Positions 1 through 7,968 are shown, counted from the first letter of the stretch. The stretch: DNA of 53,279 nucleotides from Bacteroidales bacterium (GCA_004555425.1 SFID01000005.1:1-53279); one strand, 5' to 3'. The notes: a model not told the origin generated them from the letters alone. Translations and numbers: made by a program.

Positions 1-135
1 ATTATCCATCCCAACTATCTTAGTCAAATCTGACTGAGTATAAAAAGCAGGCACTTTGCTCCAATCATAATTTGCCAGAGTATGATAAACTTGTAATGTG
101 TCTTTTGCCCAAGTTTCTAATTCTGCTCTTGTCAT
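1..135 (-). CDS. Partial ORF, N-terminal 45 codons, unknown function
   Basis: An ATG at 135 opens a reading frame that runs off the left edge of the window without a stop. It starts MTRAELETWAKDTLQVYH and contains a YDWSKVPAFYTQSDLTK stretch. I do not recognise the family. The start lies only 10 bp after the stop of the WYL regulator, so the two are probably one transcript, and the regulator may be linked functionally to whatever this protein does. The reading rests on the open frame, the ATG and the spacing; the function is unknown because the gene is cut. Confidence 0.5.
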   Translation of the reverse strand, partial: MTRAELETWAKDTLQVYHTLANYDWSKVPAFYTQSDLTKIVGMDN

Positions 136-145
136 AATTGAAATT

Positions 146-1072
146 TTACTTGTATTTGTTCCACATGCGTTTAACTTTTCCGGCGATTTCCTTGCGAAGC
201 CACATTGGTTCAATCACTTCCATGTCTTCACCATTCCAAAGTATTTCTTGCTGGAAGTCAAACTCTGGACGAAGATTAAAGGTGAAGATGCTGTATTCTT
301 CATTGCGTTCTATTTCTTCCTGCGACTCGTGCATCTTCAAATCACGGATGTAGTTGGCTTGTCCTGCTGATACTTTCAGCTTGACTGGTTGTATCTTCAC
401 AGACTGCTCTGCTATGATGCCAAAGCAGCCTTCAAAGAAATCTTTGGCAGTCCAATCCTTTGGCATTTCAAATTTATCTTCTGTAGCTCGAAGATATTGA
501 ATCCTGTCAAGGGCATAGATGCGCGGCCCTTTCTTGTAATAATATGAATAGGTACTTCGAGCGACCATGTACCAACGCTGACGGAACAACTTCACACAGT
601 ATGGCTGTATATCGAAATTGTTCTCCTCATCCTTCCAATAACTGTGGTAGGTCATGTTCAGTACACGATTTTCCTTCATAGCCTCAATGATGAGCTGAAG
701 GTAGTTCTGACCAGACGGCACGTATTCCAGAATGATGCGGTCTTTGATGCTCTGGCTGTTGGCTAAGGCATTGCTCACACAGAAAGTGTTATATAGCCAG
801 GAACGAAGTCCGTTTTTACTTATGTCTTCCTCGTTTTCGATAAAGTAGCGGTATTCACCACGGTTCTCATTGACTATGCTGATACCAAACATATCCCAGA
901 TGACATAACGCCAGTTGTCGAAGGTGCGCTTGGGAATATCGATCCCTCTGCTGATGTCATCTCGCAGCCACAGCTCGTTTAGCTCTTTGAACGAGATTTT
1001 ACGCTTGCGATAGATGGCATCTATCACCCAGACATATTTGGTTATCAAACTTTGTCCTCTTTCGTTGTCCAT
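146..1072 (-). CDS. WYL-domain transcriptional regulator
   Basis: This 308-residue protein carries a WYL domain at about residues 134-200, with the RWYMVARS core near 166-173 and the flanking basic and aromatic residues typical of the ligand-sensing fold. A C-terminal WCX-like extension follows (about 225-305). The N-terminal ~60 residues are basic and helical and probably form a divergent helix-turn-helix. WYL proteins are cytoplasmic regulators, often of stress, DNA damage or defence genes. It heads a two-gene unit with the cut ORF at 1-135. A TATATTTG hexamer-type -7 element lies at 1100-1107 on the same strand, just upstream of the ATG, but no clear -33 TTTG is visible. The family call is firm; the target genes are not known. 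Confidence 0.85.
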   Translation of the reverse strand: MDNERGQSLITKYVWVIDAIYRKRKISFKELNELWLRDDISRGIDIPKRTFDNWRYVIWDMFGISIVNENRGEYRYFIENEEDISKNGLRSWLYNTFCVSNALANSQSIKDRIILEYVPSGQNYLQLIIEAMKENRVLNMTYHSYWKDEENNFDIQPYCVKLFRQRWYMVARSTYSYYYKKGPRIYALDRIQYLRATEDKFEMPKDWTAKDFFEGCFGIIAEQSVKIQPVKLKVSAGQANYIRDLKMHESQEEIERNEEYSIFTFNLRPEFDFQQEILWNGEDMEVIEPMWLRKEIAGKVKRMWNKYK

Positions 1073-1099
1073 ATTTCCCTTAATTCCGCAACACCATTA

Positions 1100-1107
1100 C
1101 AAATATA
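1100..1107 (-). promoter_or_regulatory. Possible -7 promoter element for the WYL gene
   Basis: TATATTTG on the minus strand matches the Bacteroidota -7 consensus TAnnTTTG and sits 28 bp before the WYL start codon. A -33 TTTG at the usual spacing is not seen, so this is tentative. Confidence 0.4.
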
Positions 1108-1155
1108 GCAAGCAAGGTGCGACACATTTCTCACCTCGGCCATACGCCCAATATC

Positions 1156-1194
1156 GCTGAGCCACACGTCTTCAAGCAAGGTGCCGTACATTGC
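1156..1194. repeat. REP-like palindrome, copy 1
   Basis: This is a diverged copy of a dispersed palindromic family: GCTGAGCCACACG, a short middle, then AGCAAGGTGCCGTACATTGC. It lies between the WYL promoter region and the 3' end of the secreted protein gene. Confidence 0.6.
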
Positions 1195-1259
1195 CTTGCA
1201 ACCACCCAAGTAGTTACCATTACGGGGTTCTACTCCATTTTTATAGGTAGGTGCGCCAC

Positions 1260-1748
1260 CTACTTCTGTTTTTCCAGCTCCACCTTGACGGCTCCGTAGG
1301 CTTTTTGCCAGTCGGTGTTGAGCGAGAAGGGGGTGAGTTCGTTGCCTTCTATAATATAGGCGTCGGTTATGTCGGTATCGGGGTCGTCGAAGAGGGGATT
1401 TGCCTTCGAGATATCCATGAACAGATAGATTTTCGCCTTGCGTTTGTTGTCGTCGTCCTTCTTCCCCTTCAAGAGTTCATCGAAGAAAAGGGCCACGTAC
1501 TCTGACATATAATATGCCTGCTTGTTGAGGAACTGCTCGGTCACTTCGGGCATCGTCTCGAAGGCTTTGCGCTTCAGATATACCAAGGCCGTACGCTTAA
1601 ACTGGGCTATGCGCACCTGCGTGTAGGTACTTGTGGGATTGTTGACCGTATTGGTCGTGGCATCCAAGAGGTAGTTGTACACGTCCTGCGCCGACATCTT
1701 CAGGGGCAAGAAGCAGAGGAGGAGAATGATGGGGAGAAACTTTTTCAT
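1260..1748 (-). CDS. Small secreted protein, conserved hypothetical
   Basis: The protein has 162 residues and begins with a clear signal peptide (MKKFLPIILLLCFLPLKMSA, cleavage near SAQ-D). The mature part is mostly helical and charged, with no cysteines, no recognisable catalytic motif and no membrane segment, so it is expected to be periplasmic or outside the cell. It lies 33 bp downstream of ruvC on the same strand and is probably co-transcribed with it. I do not recognise a named domain beyond a conserved secreted protein; no function is assigned. Confidence 0.75.
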   Translation of the reverse strand: MKKFLPIILLLCFLPLKMSAQDVYNYLLDATTNTVNNPTSTYTQVRIAQFKRTALVYLKRKAFETMPEVTEQFLNKQAYYMSEYVALFFDELLKGKKDDDNKRKAKIYLFMDISKANPLFDDPDTDITDAYIIEGNELTPFSLNTDWQKAYGAVKVELEKQK

Positions 1749-1781
1749 ATCTATTGTATTTTCAATATTTGTTGAGGGAGG

Positions 1782-2399
1782 TTATCGGTTTTGCTTTTTC
1801 AGCAAAGCGACTGGCAGGACGGCTGTGCGCGTCTGTCCACTGACGCGCGAGGCGTGCTGTCGGGCGAAGTCTTTCCAGGATGTGCATTTGCCGCCACCGA
1901 GGTCGGGGCGCGAGGTTTCGATATAGTGACAATAGGCTGCGCCGAGGGCATCGGTGGCGTCCATATAGGGGAGCATGGACTCCTGCGGAATGTTCAAGAG
2001 GCGTTGCAGCATACCCGCCACCTGCTCTTTGCTGGCACCGCCGTTGCCCGTGATGGCTTGCTTGATTTTCAAAGGGGCGTACTCGTGGATGGGCACATCG
2101 CGACTGATGGCTGCGGCGATGGCCACTCCTTGCGCGCGTCCGAGTTTGAGCATACTCTGCACGTTCTTACCGCAGAAGGGGGACTCAATGGCTAGTTCGT
2201 CGGGCAAGTATTCCTCAATGATACCGCGCACGCGCTCGTAGATTCTGCCGAGTTTGAGATAGCCATCTCCGCATTTCCGCAAGTCGATGACGCCCATCGC
2301 CAGCATCGTCACCCGCTGCCCCTTGATTTGTATAGCACCATAGCCCAGCATATTCGTGCCGGGGTCAATGCCTAGGATTATTTTGTCTCTTACTAGCAA
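1782..2399 (-). CDS. ruvC: Holliday junction resolvase RuvC
   Basis: RuvC is the endonuclease that cuts Holliday junctions with RuvAB during recombination repair. The 205-residue product has the four expected acidic residues: D12 (LGIDPGTN), E72 (LAIESPF), and D147 and D150 (MDATDALGAAYCHY). Its C-terminal ~40 residues extend past the E. coli enzyme (173 aa). The start is a TTG at 2399; there is no in-frame ATG upstream and the fold needs the residues right after it. A CACCTTTG element at 2459-2466 on this strand is one mismatch from the -7 consensus and may be its promoter. The small secreted protein follows 33 bp downstream. Confidence 0.93.
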   Translation of the reverse strand: MLVRDKIILGIDPGTNMLGYGAIQIKGQRVTMLAMGVIDLRKCGDGYLKLGRIYERVRGIIEEYLPDELAIESPFCGKNVQSMLKLGRAQGVAIAAAISRDVPIHEYAPLKIKQAITGNGGASKEQVAGMLQRLLNIPQESMLPYMDATDALGAAYCHYIETSRPDLGGGKCTSWKDFARQHASRVSGQTRTAVLPVALLKKQNR

Positions 2400-2469
2400 G
2401 GGAGGGGAGTTTGGTGTGGTTTGGGAATACCCGAATTGAAGTTAGAATAACAGGCACGCAAAGGTGCAG

Positions 2470-2600
2470 AGTTGGAAGACCGCCCCTCTGAAAGGGCAAC
2501 CTGAAACCAGAGACGAAGCGACCGTTGAAACGAAGGTCGCGCAGCGATCTACCTCGGTCCTCGTAATATAACACATGGCGGACCCTCGCGTGTGCAAAAC
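2470..2600. repeat. GTTGAAAC-hairpin repeats leading into element A
   Basis: Short inverted units are separated by CTGAAAC or GTTGAAAC motifs, for example GCGACC-GTTGAAAC-GAA-GGTCGC around 2518-2540. The same arrangement precedes element B at 18541-18660, so these repeats appear to belong to a larger duplicated block. Confidence 0.5.
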
Positions 2601-2644
2601 TCGTCTTTTAACATTTCGGAGATTGTTGCGATATGTTAAAGCGA

Positions 2645-2676
2645 TTTGGATTTCGCGCGAAATTGTTGTATCTTTG
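2645..2676 (+). promoter_or_regulatory. Promoter in element A
   Basis: TTTG at 2645-2648, a 20-bp gap and TATCTTTG at 2669-2676 fit the Bacteroidota -33/-7 consensus. Transcription would start at about 2682, just ahead of the hairpin. Confidence 0.75.
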
Positions 2677-2679
2677 TAC

Positions 2680-2728
2680 TAGCGAAGAGGAGAAGGCCCG
2701 TAAACACTGGGTTTTCTCCTCTTTTTTC
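2680..2728 (+). ncRNA. Candidate ~45-nt RNA: hairpin plus T-tract right after a promoter
   Basis: GAGGAGAAGGCCC (2687-2699) pairs along all 13 positions (two G-U) with GGGTTTTCTCCTC (2709-2721) around a 9-nt loop, followed by six T. It has the shape of an intrinsic terminator, but it starts about 5 nt after the predicted start site. Copy B changes an A-T pair to G-C at position 8 of the stem, with both arms altered, which supports selection on RNA structure. Confidence 0.55.
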
Positions 2729-2911
2729 GTGGGAAAAAGGGCAAAAAAACCATTGTTTTACAAAGCATGTAGAAAATTTTATATGCCGAAGCGAAATTCC
2801 TACCTGCTTTTGCGGATTTTTTTCGGGCCAAGTTGGTGCACGAATTGACGATATAGAATCGTCAAAAGTTAAAATACATTTATTTTTAAACCTGCATTTT
2901 TAACATTTCGG

Positions 2912-3158
2912 GATAACTACTCGGGTCGCAACCAAATGGTGATTTTTCTCAGAGGCAAGGCAATGGTCCGCTGGGCAGAAACTTCTGGCAACTGAGTCTT
3001 GTGTAGTGATCATCACCATAAGGAATGAGCGCACCACCTTAACGAAGACTCGCAGCAGCAAGCCCAAGAACGACCTTCTTTCTTTGCAAAAATACGGAAT
3101 CCGCACGATATACCTCACTTTTTTCGTGTGAAAGAATATTTAATTCGGATTTTAGTCC
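2912..3158. other. Spacer with no recognised feature
   Basis: Between element A and the DUF1573 promoter I see no convincing gene, tRNA, hairpin or repeat. A 72-codon minus-strand frame is open here, but it has no recognisable content and no promoter. Confidence 0.5.
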
Positions 3159-3166
3159 TACATTTG
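3159..3166 (+). promoter_or_regulatory. -7 promoter element upstream of DUF1573 gene
   Basis: TACATTTG matches TAnnTTTG and lies 50 bp before the ATG. The -33 region is only T-rich, so the call rests on the -7 box and its position. Confidence 0.5.
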
Positions 3167-3215
3167 CAGAATAGACATTATAATATCTTCAAATAGACAT
3201 CAACAACATAGCGAT

Positions 3216-3602
3216 ATGAAACATATCTTTACCCTCCTCTTTGCGTTCTGCGTGATGGCGCTCGCTAGTGCCTCGGCACAGGCTGTCATCACCTTCCAGA
3301 AGACCACGCACGATTTCGGACATTTCACTGAGGACAAGCCCGTCAGCTACAAGTTTGTCTTTGAGAACACGGGCAACGAGCCCCTCGTCATCCAACAGGC
3401 CATCTCCTCCTGCGGCTGCACGGTGGCCAATTTCACCAAGTCGCCCATCAAACCCGGCGATAAGGGTGAAATCAACGTTACCTACAACGGCAAGGGCAAG
3501 ATGCCCGGCCGATTCAAGAAAGTAATTACCATCCGTACCAACGCCTCCAACAGTCTGGCCCGCATCTACATCACCGGCGAGATGGAGGAGAGTAAACAAT
3601 AA
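3216..3602 (+). CDS. DUF1573 domain secreted protein
   Basis: This 128-residue protein has a signal peptide (residues 1-22, ending ASASAQA) followed by a single DUF1573 domain, an immunoglobulin-like beta-sandwich common in Bacteroidota. Family marks are the HDFG near the start of the mature part, FENTGNEPLVI, the SSCGCTV cysteine pair and PIKPGDKGEINVTY. It is expected in the periplasm or on the surface; no enzymatic role is known for the family. The mannose-1-phosphate guanylyltransferase gene starts 14 bp downstream and is very likely in the same transcript. Confidence 0.9.
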   Translation: MKHIFTLLFAFCVMALASASAQAVITFQKTTHDFGHFTEDKPVSYKFVFENTGNEPLVIQQAISSCGCTVANFTKSPIKPGDKGEINVTYNGKGKMPGRFKKVITIRTNASNSLARIYITGEMEESKQ

Positions 3603-3616
3603 GCTCCATCCACACT

Positions 3617-4669
3617 ATGCAAAACACTCACCTCGTCATATTGGCCGGCGGCGTTGGTTCGCGCCTGTGGCCCCTCAGCAACAACGAGCACCCAAAACAG
3701 TTCCTCGACGTTCTCGGTTGCGGCAAAACGCTGATTCAGCTGACCTTTGAACGATTCAAAGGTATCGTGCTGCCCGAAAACGTATGGGTGGCCACCAGCC
3801 AGGAGTACCGCGACAAGGTACACGAACAACTGCCCGAAGTGCCCGAAGCCAACATCATCGTAGAGCCCTGCCGACGCAACACGGCTCCCTGCATCTGCTA
3901 CGTCAGTTGGAAAATCAAGAAGCGCAACCCCCGCGCCAACGTAGTTGTGGCACCCAGCGACCACATCATCGTGGACGTGAAGGCATTCAAGGAGGCTATC
4001 AAGGACTGCCTGGAATTCGCTGCCGAAACCGACGCCATCGTCACCCTCGGCATCAAGCCCACCCATCCCGAGACGGGCTACGGATATATCAAGGCCGACC
4101 TGAGTTTCTCCTCCTCGCGCAAGCGCAACATTTTCCGCGTAGATGCCTTCCGCGAAAAACCCAATATGGAGACGGCCCTCGAGTATGTCAAGCAGAACAA
4201 TTTCCTCTGGAACTCGGGCATCTTCATCTGGAGCGTGAGCACTATTGTCAACGCCTTCCGCGTGTATCATCCCGAAATCTCGCGCACCTTCGAGGACATC
4301 TTCTCCTACTACGATGACCCCGAAGAACAAGCCATGATCAACGAGCGCTTCCCCCTCTGCGAAAGCATCTCCGTGGACTACGCCATCATGGAAAAGGCCG
4401 AGGAAATCTTCGTCTATCCCGCCAACTTCGGCTGGAGCGACCTGGGCAGCTGGGACTCCCTGCGCAAACATTCCAACCCCGACAAATACGGCAACGTGGC
4501 CATTGGCAACGACGTCAATTTCTACGAAACGCACAACACCATCGTACATACCTCCATGCTCAACAAGGTGGTGGTGCAGGGCCTCGACGGATATATTGTC
4601 GTGGAGAAGGATGGCAACCTGCTCATATGCAAACTGAGCGAGGAAGAGCGAATCCGCCTCTTCCACTAA
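3617..4669 (+). CDS. manC: Mannose-1-phosphate guanylyltransferase
   Basis: The enzyme makes GDP-mannose from mannose-1-phosphate and GTP, a precursor for GDP-fucose and mannose-containing surface glycans. The 350-residue product has the nucleotidyltransferase signature LAGGVGSRLWPLS at about 9-21, followed by HPKQFLD, the APSDHII segment, the sugar-binding ETGYGYI and FREKP motifs, and the LWNSGIFIW stretch. Its length fits the monofunctional enzyme: it lacks the ~110-residue isomerase cupin of bifunctional ManC/AlgA. It is a cytoplasmic enzyme, 14 bp downstream of the DUF1573 gene. The symbol is by family; specificity for GTP and mannose is inferred from the motifs. Confidence 0.9.
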   Translation: MQNTHLVILAGGVGSRLWPLSNNEHPKQFLDVLGCGKTLIQLTFERFKGIVLPENVWVATSQEYRDKVHEQLPEVPEANIIVEPCRRNTAPCICYVSWKIKKRNPRANVVVAPSDHIIVDVKAFKEAIKDCLEFAAETDAIVTLGIKPTHPETGYGYIKADLSFSSSRKRNIFRVDAFREKPNMETALEYVKQNNFLWNSGIFIWSVSTIVNAFRVYHPEISRTFEDIFSYYDDPEEQAMINERFPLCESISVDYAIMEKAEEIFVYPANFGWSDLGSWDSLRKHSNPDKYGNVAIGNDVNFYETHNTIVHTSMLNKVVVQGLDGYIVVEKDGNLLICKLSEEERIRLFH

Positions 4670-4764
4670 CCCCGCACCTATTCCCTGCATGGGGAGAGTC
4701 CGATGAATCATAAATAAGGAGTTGGCCGCAGAATGGGAATACCCTTCCTTCTGCTTCCGACTCC

Positions 4765-4827
4765 TTATTATATATAGGCGTATCCTTATTATATATAGGC
4801 GTATCCTTATTATATATAGACGTATCC
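4765..4827. repeat. Tandem repeat, 3 x 21 bp
   Basis: The unit TTATTATATATAGGCGTATC plus one C is repeated at 4765-4785, 4786-4806 and 4807-4827, with one substitution in the last copy. It fills the spacer between manC and mutY and is strikingly AT-rich against its surroundings. Confidence 0.95.
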
Positions 4828-4890
4828 CTAGGGCACAAGTATTGAGAAAATCTCCCCATCTACACAAAACCATCAAAAATCACCACAGCC

Positions 4891-5940
4891 TTGTCCTTCA
4901 CCCCTACCCTCCTAGCCTGGTATGCCGAGCACGGCCGCCACGACCTGCCCTGGCGTCAAACGACTGACCCCTATCGCATCTGGATTTCCGAAATCATTCT
5001 CCAGCAGACGCGCGTCAGCCAAGGGCAGCAATACTACGAACGTTTCGTAGAGCGTTTCCCGACCGTGGCCGCCCTGGCAAGGGCCAGCGAAGACGAGGTA
5101 CTCCGCCTGTGGCAGGGACTAGGGTATTACAGCCGCGCCCGCAACCTCCACGCTGCCGCCAAGCAGATAATGGAAGGCGGCGGAGATTTCCCGACAAACT
5201 ATGCCGATGTGCGGGCTCTCAAAGGCGTGGGCCCCTATACCGCCGCCGCCATCTGCGCCTTTGCCTACGGGCAACCTTACGCAGTGGTGGATGGCAACGT
5301 GTATCGCGTTCTGGCACGCTACTTCGGCATCGCCACACCCATCGACGGGACGGCGGGCAAGAAGGAGTTTGCGCAGCTGGCCGACAGTCTCCTCTCGCGC
5401 ACCGCTCCCGCCGACTACAACTCGGCCATCATGGATTTTGGTGCCCTGCAGTGCACGCCGACTTCGCCCGACTGCACGCAATGCCCCCTGTGCGAGAGTT
5501 GCCAAGCCTACCGCCAAGGGCTCATCTACGACCTCCCCATCAAGGCGAAGCACACAGCCATCGGCGAGCGCCACCTCCTCTACCTGTTCATCCACGACGG
5601 CGAGCGGATGCTCCTGGAGCGCAGGCCCGCAGGCGACATTTGGCAGGGGCTCTACCAACCACTGCTCGTGGAATACCAGCAGCCGACCCCCGAGGCCGCG
5701 ATGCTGGCCGACATTCACAAGGTGCTCCGCCAGAGCAAAGGGATGGCGATTCAGACGCCCGCCCTCCAGTTTCGCCACGTCCTCACCCACCGCATCCTCC
5801 ACCTGACGTGCTTCGCCATCCACTGCCCCACCCTGCCCCACCTCGGCAATATGCAGCCCGTGCCCTTCGCAGAGTTGGACAACTACGCCATGCCGCGCGC
5901 CATTCTCAAGGCGATGGAGCAGTTGCGTATAGGGCGGTAA
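4891..5940 (+). CDS. mutY: A/G-specific adenine glycosylase MutY
   Basis: MutY removes adenine mispaired with 8-oxoguanine, preventing G-to-T changes. The 349-residue protein has the catalytic E34 (ISEIILQQTRV), the helix-hairpin-helix LKGVGPYTAAAI (about 110-121), the catalytic D134 (VVDGNVYRVLARY) and a 4Fe-4S cluster site C188-x6-C195-x2-C198-x5-C204. The C-terminal ~130 residues form the NUDIX-like lesion-recognition domain. The best start is a TTG at 4891: the first codons already encode the conserved LAWYAEHGRHDLPWR, and there is no nearby in-frame ATG. The TA-rich 21-bp tandem repeat lies directly upstream. Confidence 0.95.
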   Translation: MSFTPTLLAWYAEHGRHDLPWRQTTDPYRIWISEIILQQTRVSQGQQYYERFVERFPTVAALARASEDEVLRLWQGLGYYSRARNLHAAAKQIMEGGGDFPTNYADVRALKGVGPYTAAAICAFAYGQPYAVVDGNVYRVLARYFGIATPIDGTAGKKEFAQLADSLLSRTAPADYNSAIMDFGALQCTPTSPDCTQCPLCESCQAYRQGLIYDLPIKAKHTAIGERHLLYLFIHDGERMLLERRPAGDIWQGLYQPLLVEYQQPTPEAAMLADIHKVLRQSKGMAIQTPALQFRHVLTHRILHLTCFAIHCPTLPHLGNMQPVPFAELDNYAMPRAILKAMEQLRIGR

Positions 5941-6076
5941 TTGGCTGGCACAATCCCTGGACAGCAGACAGCCACCCCCTACCCTCTGCCCCGTACCACC
6001 GAAAGCCCTCCGCCCTCCTTTGTACCCCCTCAGCAGATTCCCCAAGGCGCGCCAAGCAAGTTTTTCATTCATTCAC

Positions 6077-6107
6077 TTTGCTCGTCGCAGACCTTTTGCT
6101 ACCTTTG
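6077..6107 (+). promoter_or_regulatory. Promoter of the CNNM/CBS gene
   Basis: TTTG at 6077-6080, a 19-bp gap and TACCTTTG at 6100-6107 are a full match to the Bacteroidota consensus. The predicted start near 6113 leaves a ~110-nt leader. The rest of the spacer (5941-6076) shows nothing I can name. Confidence 0.8.
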
Positions 6108-6222
6108 CACCTTAATTTATTATGGAAACCTTGCGTTTTCATAATTCCCTCTTTCAATTTGGTACGTCAGCAAATCGCCATACGCACCTTGAGGCAGGGA
6201 AGATGTCGAACCAATTTCTACT

Positions 6223-7338
6223 ATGATGGAATATATTCCGTTATTACTCTATCTTTTTTCAGCCCTTATCATCTCCTTCCTCTGCTCGATTCTCGAAGCT
6301 GTCCTCCTCTCCACGCCTATGTCCTTCATCACGATGAAGGAACAGGAAGGTAGCGCAGCCTCCCACCTGCTCAAGAAGTACAAACAAGAAAACGACAAAC
6401 CGCTGGCCGCTATTCTGGCCTTCAACACCATAGCCCACACCATCGGTGCCGCAGGCGTAGGTGCCGAAGCCCAACGCGTATTCGAGAATGTGCCTTTCGC
6501 ACTCGTCTCCGCCATTCTCACCCTGCTCATTCTCATCCTCTCGGAAATCATCCCCAAGACCATCGGTGCCAACTACTGGCGCACGCTGGCCCTGCCCATG
6601 ACCCGCATTATCCACCTGCTGGTTATTCTGATGTACCCCCTCGTCATCTTCTCCGAATTTATCACCCGCCTAGTATCACGCCCCTCCCAACAGGTATCTG
6701 TCAGCCGCGAAGAAGTATCGGCCATGGTCACGGTGGGGGCAGAAGAAGGCGTGCTGGAGCGCACGGAGAACAGGATGATTCAGAACCTGCTCAAACTGGA
6801 CGACATGACGGCCCGCGAAATCATGACACCCAGTTCCGTTGTGGAAATGGCAAAGGAGGACATGACCCTGCGCGATTTTTATAGCCACAAGGAATACAGC
6901 ACCTACTCACGCATCCCCATCTATAACGAAGAGAACGACGACTATATCAAGGGCTACGTGCTCCGCCAAACCATCTTGGAGAAACTGAGCGAAGATAAGT
7001 TTGACATGCACTTGACAGATATCATGCGCCCGATTCTCAAATTCCAAGAAACCGACTCCGTGGGCGACATCTGGGAAACCCTCCTCGCCAAGAAGGAACA
7101 CATCTCCATCATCATCGACGAATACGGTTGCTTCCGCGGCATCGTCACCCTGGAGGACGTCATCGAAACTATGCTAGGCACAGAAATCGTGGACGAAAAG
7201 GACACCGTGACGGATATGCAGGAACTGGCCCGCTCGCTCTGGCAAGAACAACAACAGGAAGAGCAGGAACAAGAACAGCAACTCCGGCAAACAGCCCAAG
7301 AAGAAACGAAACCTGAAAATAGCGAAAAAGAGAAATAA
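6223..7338 (+). CDS. CNNM/CBS-domain membrane protein (GldE/CorC-like)
   Basis: The 371-residue inner-membrane protein has a CNNM (DUF21) domain with about four hydrophobic segments in the first 150 residues (LLYLFSALIISFLCSILEAVLL, the LTLLILILSEIIPKTIGAN block and a segment near 125-145). A CBS pair follows (about 195-310; IMTPSSVV, YSRIPIYN, YGCFRGIVTLEDVIETMLG). The usual C-terminal CorC/HlyC domain is missing and is replaced by a ~35-residue Gln/Glu-rich tail. Relatives are ion transporters or, as GldE beside mutY/ssb in Bacteroidota, accessory to gliding or T9SS assembly. Position after mutY fits that synteny, although ssb is absent. Exact role is inferred. Confidence 0.85.
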   Translation: MMEYIPLLLYLFSALIISFLCSILEAVLLSTPMSFITMKEQEGSAASHLLKKYKQENDKPLAAILAFNTIAHTIGAAGVGAEAQRVFENVPFALVSAILTLLILILSEIIPKTIGANYWRTLALPMTRIIHLLVILMYPLVIFSEFITRLVSRPSQQVSVSREEVSAMVTVGAEEGVLERTENRMIQNLLKLDDMTAREIMTPSSVVEMAKEDMTLRDFYSHKEYSTYSRIPIYNEENDDYIKGYVLRQTILEKLSEDKFDMHLTDIMRPILKFQETDSVGDIWETLLAKKEHISIIIDEYGCFRGIVTLEDVIETMLGTEIVDEKDTVTDMQELARSLWQEQQQEEQEQEQQLRQTAQEETKPENSEKEK

Positions 7339-7341
7339 ACC

Positions 7342-7377
7342 TAGCGGCCGCGCCCTGAGCGCGACCGCTATTTGTTT
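7342..7377 (+). terminator. Hairpin terminator after the CNNM/CBS gene
   Basis: TAGCGGCCGCGC (7342-7353) pairs with GCGCGACCGCTA (7359-7370) with one mismatch, followed by TTTGTTTG. Confidence 0.65.
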
Positions 7378-7400
7378 GCGAAGTTCGAAAGGAGTAAAAT

Positions 7401-7436
7401 GCAATGTACCGCACGTTGCTTGCAACGTGTGGCTCA
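7401..7436. repeat. REP-like palindrome, copy 2 (reverse orientation)
   Basis: GCAATGTACCGCACG, then TTGCTTGCAA, then CGTGTGGCTC. This copy is the exact reverse complement of the copy at 7486-7521, 49 bp away, and each copy is also internally palindromic. Confidence 0.8.
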
Positions 7437-7485
7437 ACGGATTTTGAATATTTCTTCATCCTCATCCTAGGAGAATCATTTCCGC

Positions 7486-7521
7486 GGAGCCACACGTTGC
7501 AAGCAACGTGCGGTACATTGC
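7486..7521. repeat. REP-like palindrome, copy 3 (reference copy)
   Basis: GGAGCCACACG, then TTGCAAGCAA, then CGTGCGGTACATTGC. Its outer part AATCATTTCCGCnGAG is shared with the copy at 8026. Confidence 0.8.
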
Positions 7522-7545
7522 CTTTACAATGAGAACAAACACCCT

Positions 7546-7577
7546 ACTCACACGAGCAAGCAACGTGCCGTGCACTA
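7546..7577. repeat. REP-like palindrome, copy 4 (partial)
   Basis: CTCACACGAGCAAGCAACG followed by TGCCGTGCACT is a diverged copy in the same orientation as copy 3. Confidence 0.55.
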
Positions 7578-7682
7578 CTCAACAACGAGAACAAACATAG
7601 GAAAACGCGTAAGCAGTAGCCCTAGCCCTCTTCATAAGCTCCCTCATGTTCCGGCTACTCTATACTTGAACACTGACAGAGA

Positions 7683-7740
7683 ACGTACCGCACGTTGCGC
7701 ACGTGGCAACCCCACGAAAAGCCTGCAACGTGCGGTATTT
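7683..7740. repeat. REP-like palindrome, copy 5 (stretched stem)
   Basis: TACCGCACGTTGC at the left pairs with GCAACGTGCGGTA at the right around a ~30-nt loop, followed by T-rich sequence. It could fold as a long hairpin with terminator character. Confidence 0.6.
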
Positions 7741-7794
7741 TTATGTCAGGAATCGCCATCCCGCTCTGCGTCATTCCCGTTTCGCTTCGGCACA

Positions 7795-7828
7795 TTGTCA
7801 GCGACCCGCGCCCGCGGGTCGCTGACAA
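7795..7828. repeat. Perfect 34-bp palindrome
   Basis: TTGTCAGCGACCCGCG, two C, then CGCGGGTCGCTGACAA: a 16-bp perfect inverted repeat with a 2-nt centre. It lies inside the REP cluster but is unrelated in sequence. Confidence 0.85.
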
Positions 7829-7944
7829 TCTCGGAGAGAAAAACGAGAATCTCCGACTTTGAAATGGAAAAGTGCCACATCTGGCTCGCGATGAATACCA
7901 GATTTCGGCTCAGAGGTGAGGATGGAAATTCTCAAAAAATAAAA

Positions 7945-7968
7945 GCCGCACGTTGCAACGTGTGGCTC
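7945..7968. repeat. REP-like palindrome, copy 6
   Basis: GCCGCACGTTGCAACG then TGTGGCTC: a shortened copy in reverse orientation. Confidence 0.6.

Larger units (their letters stand above)
2603..2911 (+). repeat. Dispersed promoter-hairpin element, copy A
   Basis: About 300 bp here match 18717-19020 (copy B) at most positions. Both copies contain TTTTAACATTTCG near the left end, then a promoter, a 13-bp hairpin with a T-tract, and a conserved ~150 bp tail including CATTGTTTTACAAAGCATG and TTCGGGCCAAGTTGGTGC. In copy A the motif TTTTAACATTTCGG occurs at both ends (about 2606 and 2898) as a direct repeat. Two overlapping frames of about 71 and 85 codons stay open in both copies, but the promoter and terminator lie inside them, so a non-coding reading is favoured. 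Confidence 0.75.

Noticed and set aside
2633..2903. Two overlapping frames (71 and 85 codons) conserved in both promoter-hairpin elements
   Set aside because: The promoter and the terminator-like hairpin lie inside the frames, the proteins are cysteine- and lysine-rich without a known fold, and changes between copies are not limited to silent positions.
4722..4967. 81-codon frame with LIIYRRI heptads between manC and mutY
   Set aside because: The heptads are only the 21-bp tandem repeat read in frame; the frame runs into mutY in another phase and has no further support.
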